64,000 bases of DNA. Source: Dipteronia dyeriana. Taxonomy: Eukaryota > Streptophyta > Magnoliopsida > Sapindales > Sapindaceae. Position 1 is the first letter of the stretch; each line of letters opens with the position of its first letter. Shown here piece by piece: positions 58,407 to 64,000 of this stretch. A model generated the notes under the pieces. It saw only the letters and a list, made by a program, of their open reading frames with translations, ran no database searches and was not told the origin of the DNA. The stretch is from contig CM065299.1 of the NCBI GenBank assembly GCA_032871835.1, positions 5,055,001 through 5,119,000 on the forward strand. The letters run 5' to 3'. The position numbers and the translations under genes are program-made.

Positions 58407-60084
58407 ATGCGATATGTATTTGTTTCCAATCCATAAACTCATTCGCATGTGTTTGATTAAGAGTACGAATAAGTTCTGAGTGAATATTCGAGCAACCTCT
58501 TGTGAGAAGTAGATATCAAAGCGAATTCTATCTTGGGCATTCGAGTATGAGTGTTTTGTAAACCGAAAGCATCCTAAGTATTGGCATACATGAATGGCGT
58601 GGTATATTGATTTACAGGGCATAATTTTAGCCTGCATGTAGTCTTTGCTGGTATGTACGAGGTTACATCTCAACATTTTGGCTTTGTAGAGTTATGTTTA
58701 TGAGTATCGTAGCTGTAAACCCTCACGAGACTTCACTCGTCCTCTAAGGATCGTCCAATGGTTTAAAAGGTATGTGGCACACGCAAAGAGCCATCGTGGT
58801 CACTAGAAAGTTGCCTAGTATAGATGTTTGCTTTTAATTTTTGTTTATGTATTTTTAGTTAGGTTTTTTTTTATTACGTGTGTTCGTTTTGGTTTTGCTC
58901 GAGGACAAGAAAAATATAGGTTTGATGGTATTTGATAGTATCTATTTCTACAATTGGTGTAACCCTAATTTCCTATTGTTTTCGTTCGTTCCTTGGGAAA
59001 TTTAGTGATTCAATGTGTTTTGTGAGCTTTGCATAGGTAATCATCCAAAAATAAGGTGCTCGAACTTAACTGAAGAGATTTGGAGGTTAAGATAGTTGTA
59101 AGGGTAACGGTTTGTGCAAAATACCAAACTTTTAAGGGTCAATCTTTCTCCTTTGATCAACCTGGAATTCGTGCTACGTATATTCGGAAAGCCCCTGATG
59201 TGTAGTTTCTAGCGGTTTTTTTAGATTGCAATTCTGAGTTTTTTAGAGGGAGTTATGTACGTTTTCGAATTAATTAGTTTTTCTTTAATGTTATGACTTG
59301 TTTTTTTAACTTACCGGATAATGATTCTTATACCATGCTAGCACATCGTGTGGGAAGCAAACTGATATATTTAATTATATATGTTTGGATTGGTTTCAAG
59401 GTTTAGAAAAGCTAGACTAAGACTAAGACCTAAAACGAAATCGAAACCGGAACTAGACCCGCACCAGACCCTTTAAAATAATAGCATGTGCGGGTATAGT
59501 TCCAACCTATAGGAACCTGTCCTTTTTGCCAATCCGCATTGGTTTTCTAGGTAAAAAGCTAATATAATGGTTGCATTTAAAAGATATAATTAGAATTTTG
59601 AAGGCTGTAGAAAGTAAATTTTGATTTTTAAAATTTTAAAGATGGGTTGATTGAGTAAACGGTGCACTGGGAAATATTATGGACGGCAATAGAACCATCC
59701 AAGACAAAAGGAGAGTTGTTGAGAAGATTTTTATGGAGTTGTAAATTATTATGGAGTATTTTTTTTCCTTTAGTATTATTTTAAAAATATTCATTGATTA
59801 CCAAATATAAATAAATTAAGAGTGAAAGTCAACGCAATAATTAATATTTTTAATATGTTACCGTTAATAATTTTTAAATTATCTTTCTATTTTTAACCTT
59901 TATTTTAAATGTACAATATGTATTCGATACACTACGATTATTTTCAATTTTATTTATTTTATAAATATATTTTTCGAAACAATTTAATATTACCATGTTT
60001 TTCTAAATTTGTTCTAAAATATATTTATTTATCATGACCGTTTATAAAAATATTTAAAAGCTTTTATTACATATGGATTCTTTT

Positions 60085-60161
60085 TTCGGTCAAAAGAATT
60101 TTACATCACCAAAAAAATATATTCTTTTTTAGAAAATAATTGACTCCCACCCTATAAATAG
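60085..60161 (+). promoter_or_regulatory. Core promoter, peptide gene copy 7
   Basis: CTATAAATAG at 60152-60161, 65 bp before the ATG, in the same block as copies 5 and 6. Confidence 0.6.
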
Positions 60162-60216
60162 ACATGAAATCTTCATTTCTTACACTCAATCTAAAAGTTA
60201 TTAGCAGGATAAGAAA

Positions 60217-61053
60217 ATGGTGAAAATGAAGTACTTGATTGCTTTCTTCATCGCAGTGTTGGCCACTGTTGCCAGTTTGGACAAAGTGCAAGCCAGAACC
60301 GAACTCTCTATGGCAAATCCTACGAGGAGGGTCCCACATGGGCCAAACCCATCAACTAGCCCGGAATCTCCGCCTGCTGCACTGGTGGAAAAGCCTACGA
60401 GGAAGGTTCCACGTGGGCCAAACCCAGCAACTAGCCCGGAATCTCCGCCTTCTACATTAGTGGTAAAGCCTACGAGGAAGGTTCCACGTGGGCCAAACCC
60501 AGCAACCAGTCCAGAATCTCCGCCTGCTGCACTTTTGGCAAAGCCTACGAGGAAGGTTCCACGTGGGCCAAACCCAGCAACTAGCCCGGGATCTCCGCCT
60601 GCTGCACTGGTGGAAAAGCCTACGAGGAAGGTTCCCCGTGGGCCAAACCCAGCAACTAGCCCGGGATCTCCGCCTGCTGCACTGGTGGAAAAGCCTACGA
60701 GGAAGGTTCCACGTGGGCCAAACCCAGCAACCAGTCCAGAATCTCCGCCTGCTGCACTTTTGGCAAAGCCTACGAGGAAGGTTCCACGTGGGCCAAACCC
60801 AGCAACTAGCCCGGAATCTCCGCCTGCTGCACTGGTGGAAAAGCCTACGAGGAAGGTTCCCCGTGGGCCAAACCCAGCAACTAGCCCGGGATCTCCGCCT
60901 GCTGCACTGGTGGAAAAGCCTACGAGGAAGGTTCCCCGTGGGCCAAACCCAGCAACTAGCCCGGGATCTCCTCCTGCTGCACTGAAACCTACGAGGAAGG
61001 TTCCACGTGGGCCAAACCCAGCAACTAGCCCGGAATCTCCTCCCTCTGTCTAA
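60217..61053 (+). CDS. Multi-repeat CLE-like secreted peptide precursor, copy 7 (intact, 278 aa)
   Basis: The protein is identical to copy 5 along its full length. A silent change (CTCTCTATGGC for CTCTCGATGGC near 60309) distinguishes the DNA. Ten repeats, same order of spacer types (VE, VV, LA, VE, VE, LA, VE, VE, K, end). Intactness alone does not prove function, because the non-coding parts of these units are just as similar; the copies are simply recent. Confidence 0.7.
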   Translation: MVKMKYLIAFFIAVLATVASLDKVQARTELSMANPTRRVPHGPNPSTSPESPPAALVEKPTRKVPRGPNPATSPESPPSTLVVKPTRKVPRGPNPATSPESPPAALLAKPTRKVPRGPNPATSPGSPPAALVEKPTRKVPRGPNPATSPGSPPAALVEKPTRKVPRGPNPATSPESPPAALLAKPTRKVPRGPNPATSPESPPAALVEKPTRKVPRGPNPATSPGSPPAALVEKPTRKVPRGPNPATSPGSPPAALKPTRKVPRGPNPATSPESPPSV

Positions 61054-62280
61054 TGTAGACAAATCCCAGTCTCGTCCATGACGAGTTATGATCATGGGTT
61101 GAAAGATATGTGATATTTTGGGTTACTTCAGCTCTGTTTTACATTATGTAACTAATGTTAGTTACTTTGCTTTCTATCATTTCGAATAAACATCCAATTA
61201 ATTTGGATCTCGTCCTAGATTTTTTTTTTTAATTTTTAATCATTTAGTTTTTCCGTTAATTTAACATTATCTAAAATGAATCTAGCCAAAATATCCAATT
61301 TCTAGTGACAACAGTTTGTAATCTTTAAATAGAAAGGAAAAGAGAGAATAATATTAAATATATATATTTAAAAACATTTTTCACCGTATGCTCGAAAACT
61401 CATTTGACTAATATTTTTAGATAATATGATATATATATATATATATAATTCTCAAATGTGGTTAATGTTTTTATAAATCATATATTATATATCATATATC
61501 ATCATATAATAGTGATAGATTTTTTCACTACTTTTGATGTGTTTGTGACACATCACAATCATAAATTTATTTATTTTTAACCTTTTTTTTTAATTTATCA
61601 TATATGTAATCAAGAGGAAATCACGTAATTAATGGAATAAATTCTCTTAACCAATCTCCGATTTGTAATTATTAAGTATTTTTTTTTTAAAGTATTACAT
61701 TATTTGGTTAGTTTAAAGGACACGCCATAATTCTTTTTTCCTAACAAGCCATAGAATCGTATTATTTTTTTTAAGTATTGTTTATTGGTTATAATATTTC
61801 AAACAAAATATTGTTAATTAGTATTAGTTATCTATATAATATACAATTAATTGTAATATTTTTTAATAATACAATATATTTTCCGAAATCAAAAATCAAT
61901 ATCACATAATTAATGGGATAGTGAATAAATTCTCATAACCAATCTTATACTTGATTTTTAATTATTAAGTTATTAGTTTATAAATTAAATTTCCATTTCT
62001 ATTATTTATATTTCCAAGTTTATCGGATTTTGACTTAATTAATATCAATAATTGATTCAAATAGGAGGAATATGAAGAATTATCGGATTAGTATGAGAAA
62101 ACCGAAATTATGCATTCAATGTTAATAATTTTATTAAATTATTTTCCAATTATATAATTTATATTTCCAAGTTCAATTGATTTGACTCTGAAATATAATA
62201 ATTGACCGGTATAAGAATAATACAAATAATTAATGGATTAACACAAGAAAACCACGGTCATACATTTATTGTAAGAATGT
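61054..62280. other. 3' UTR and AT-rich flank of copy 7
   Basis: Counterpart of 50029-51252. The TA run near 61429-61446 is four bases longer than in units 5 and 6. No gene. Confidence 0.7.
61185..61190 (+). terminator. Poly(A) signal, peptide gene copy 7
   Basis: AATAAA 132 bp after the stop, as in copies 5 and 6. Confidence 0.6.
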
Positions 62281-63922
62281 ACCACGGAGAGAAAAGGCGG
62301 AGGGTGCAACATGGTTTCGATCCGGAATTTCAATTCTTTCAATTTACGTGCCAAGGTGATTGACATTCCGCTTCGGGGAATTCCTTTTACGTGGTCCAAT
62401 CATAGAGTGTAGGAGTCGTGGGCTCGGATTGATCGGTTCTTAATTTCTCCTTTGATGTTGTCATGGTTTCCCAATCTCTCTTAAAGGGGGCTACCAGGAT
62501 CGATTTCAGATCATAATGTTATCATGATCTGTGAAACGCACGTCGATTGGGGTTCTTGGCCTTTTAGATTTTACAATGGCTGGTTGGATGACAGAAGATT
62601 AGCAAAAGAAGCAATTAAAGGCGAGACTGATTGCAAAGTGGAGGACTCTTATGGATTTATTCTTTTCTCCTGAGTGAAAGCTGTTAAGATTTACACTAAA
62701 CAGTGGTTGCGGGCAAACAATAAGGGTCCTAGTCATATCAAGGGCATTTAGGATCGACTTGGGGAAATTGAGTGGAGAGCCAATAATGAGGGATGGACGA
62801 ATGATATTAGAAAGGAAAGGCTTAAGTGTTTAGAGGATTATTGGCAGGTTCTTAGACGGGAAGAACAAATGTGGAGGTAAAAATTGAGAGTGAAATGGTT
62901 GAAAGAGGGGGATAAGAACTCCAAATTCTTCCACTTAATGGCTAGTGGACGGAAGAGAGGAAATTACATCGGGGATATGGATTTTGATGGTGTGAAGTGC
63001 ACAAAACGCACTGATGTTCGCAAACTTGTTTTACAACACTTCTAGGATCTTTTCAAGAAAGTGGAATGGCAAAAGCCTAGACTTGGAGGACTGGATTTAA
63101 ATTTGTTGTCGATAGAAGAATGGGAGGGTCTTGAAACTGAATTTAGTATAGAAGAAGTGTGGAGCACGGAGTGTAGTTGTGATGGCAACAAAGCCCGGGT
63201 CTGGATGGATTGACACTAGGTTTTATTCAAGTTAATTGTGAGGCGATTCGTGACGGTTTTATTAGGTTCTTATATGAATTCAACAAGAACAGCACTATAG
63301 TTAAAAAGATAAATAAAACTTTCATTTCTCTAGTGCCAAAATGTAGGAAACCGGAATTGATGAAGGATTTTGGGTCGAATAGTTTGGCGGGGTGCATGTA
63401 CAAAGTGTTGGCAAAGGTTCTAGCCAACCAAGTTAAGAGAGTTATGAACATTATTATTGGTGATTATCAAATGGCTTTTGTCAAGGATCGCCAAATCCTT
63501 GATAGTCTATTGATTGAAGAAGAAATTGTCCATAAGTGAAAAAGAGTCCAGATGAAGGGGAATCCTACTGAAGCTAGATTTCGAAATAGCATACAATATT
63601 GTAGACCATGATGACGGGTATGGGTTTTGGGGATATGTGGAAAAGATGGATGAGGGATGTTATCTAAACATCGGCTTTATCGGTCTTGATAAATTGGAGT
63701 CCTACGTCGGAATTCAAAATAAAAAGAGGTCTTCGTTAAGGGGATCCGCTCCCCCCTTCCTTTTTCAATATGTATGTAGAAGGTTTGAGCTTATTATTGG
63801 TGAAAGCTCACGATTTGGATATGATCAAAGGAGTTTCATTCGGTGATAACATTATAACATGGCATTTCAATTCCTTTATGAGATCTATTTTTATAAAATG
63901 TGCTTTGTTAAAAAATATTTAT
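62281..63922 (+). pseudogene. LINE endonuclease/RT relic, unit 7
   Basis: Copy of the unit 5 relic with the same defects; open RT block at 63210-63539. It differs at single bases, for example GATTGACACTAGG at 63208 where units 5 and 6 have GATTGACTCTAGG. Confidence 0.85.
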
Positions 63923-64000
63923 ATGCGATATGTATTTGTTTCCAATCCATAAACTCATTCGCATGTGTTTGATTAAGAGTACGAATAAGTTCTGAGTGAA

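Larger units (their letters stand above)
52979..58491 (+). repeat. Tandem 5.5-kb unit 6 (intact gene)
   Basis: 5513 bp, same order as unit 5. Differences from unit 5 are scattered single bases, for example TAGTGATTCAATG at 53489 against TATTGATTCAATG, and GTGTAGTTTCTAGCGG against GTGTACTTTCTAGAGG. Confidence 0.9.
58492..64000 (+). repeat. Tandem 5.5-kb unit 7 (intact gene), cut by the window edge
   Basis: 5509 bp present. The window ends at GTTCTGAGTGAA, about four bases before the GCAACC motif that would open a further unit, so the array may continue. Confidence 0.9.

Noticed and set aside
1..64000. tRNA, rRNA or other structured RNA genes
   Set aside because: I found no cloverleaf or rRNA-like sequence; the only tRNA-related sequences are primer binding sites of retrotransposons.

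Overview
The window is a piece of a plant (angiosperm, probably eudicot) nuclear genome. It is AT-rich and dense in plant-type LTR retrotransposons (Copia, Athila, Tat and Tekay-like Gypsy), plant L1-type LINE relics, a Helitron end and an inverted-repeat MITE. There are no bacterial operon features. The species cannot be named from sequence alone.

Layout: 1-5483 is a minus-strand Ty1/Copia element (5' LTR, primer site, long leader, broken gag/protease/integrase) that runs off the left edge. It sits exactly inside the pol C-terminus of a plus-strand Tat-type Gypsy element (5484-10602), which carries a long antisense open region, a polypurine tract and a 3' LTR. An Athila-type Gypsy element (10603-14629) follows and is cut off inside reverse transcriptase, where it is fused to LTR-like sequence. 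From about 14.6 kb to the right edge the window is dominated by a tandemly repeated unit of about 5.5 kb. Each unit has Athila-like 3'/LTR sequence, a conserved short promoter, a small intronless secreted-peptide precursor gene, an AT-rich 3' flank and a LINE endonuclease/RT relic.

The notable system is this gene family. Each precursor has an N-terminal signal peptide followed by 5 to 10 head-to-tail 25-residue repeats whose core (R-K-V-P-R-G-P-N-P) matches the first nine positions of plant CLE peptide hormones. The positions that are usually H-N or H-H at the C-terminus are replaced by T-S. Six copies are visible, plus one unit whose gene was lost. The three rightmost copies (49192, 54705, 60217) are intact, 278 aa, almost identical, and lie in near-identical units of 5512-5513 bp; the window ends just before the third unit would close. 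The left copies are older and damaged: copy 1 by a micro-inversion, copy 2 by a nonsense codon, copy 3 by a nonsense codon and a 1.83-kb solo LTR. In unit 4 the gene was replaced by a truncated Tekay-type element.

Other structure: a Helitron 3' end (hairpin plus CTAG) at 20328, a foldback MITE near 18 kb, a minus-strand LINE RNase H tail, a 280-bp tandem duplication with exon-like edges, and a 4.1-kb foreign block (43341-47466) holding a Tekay solo LTR with a 5-bp target duplication and a palindromic minisatellite. The only plausibly functional host genes are the three intact peptide precursors; everything else reads as mobile-element sequence or its remains.
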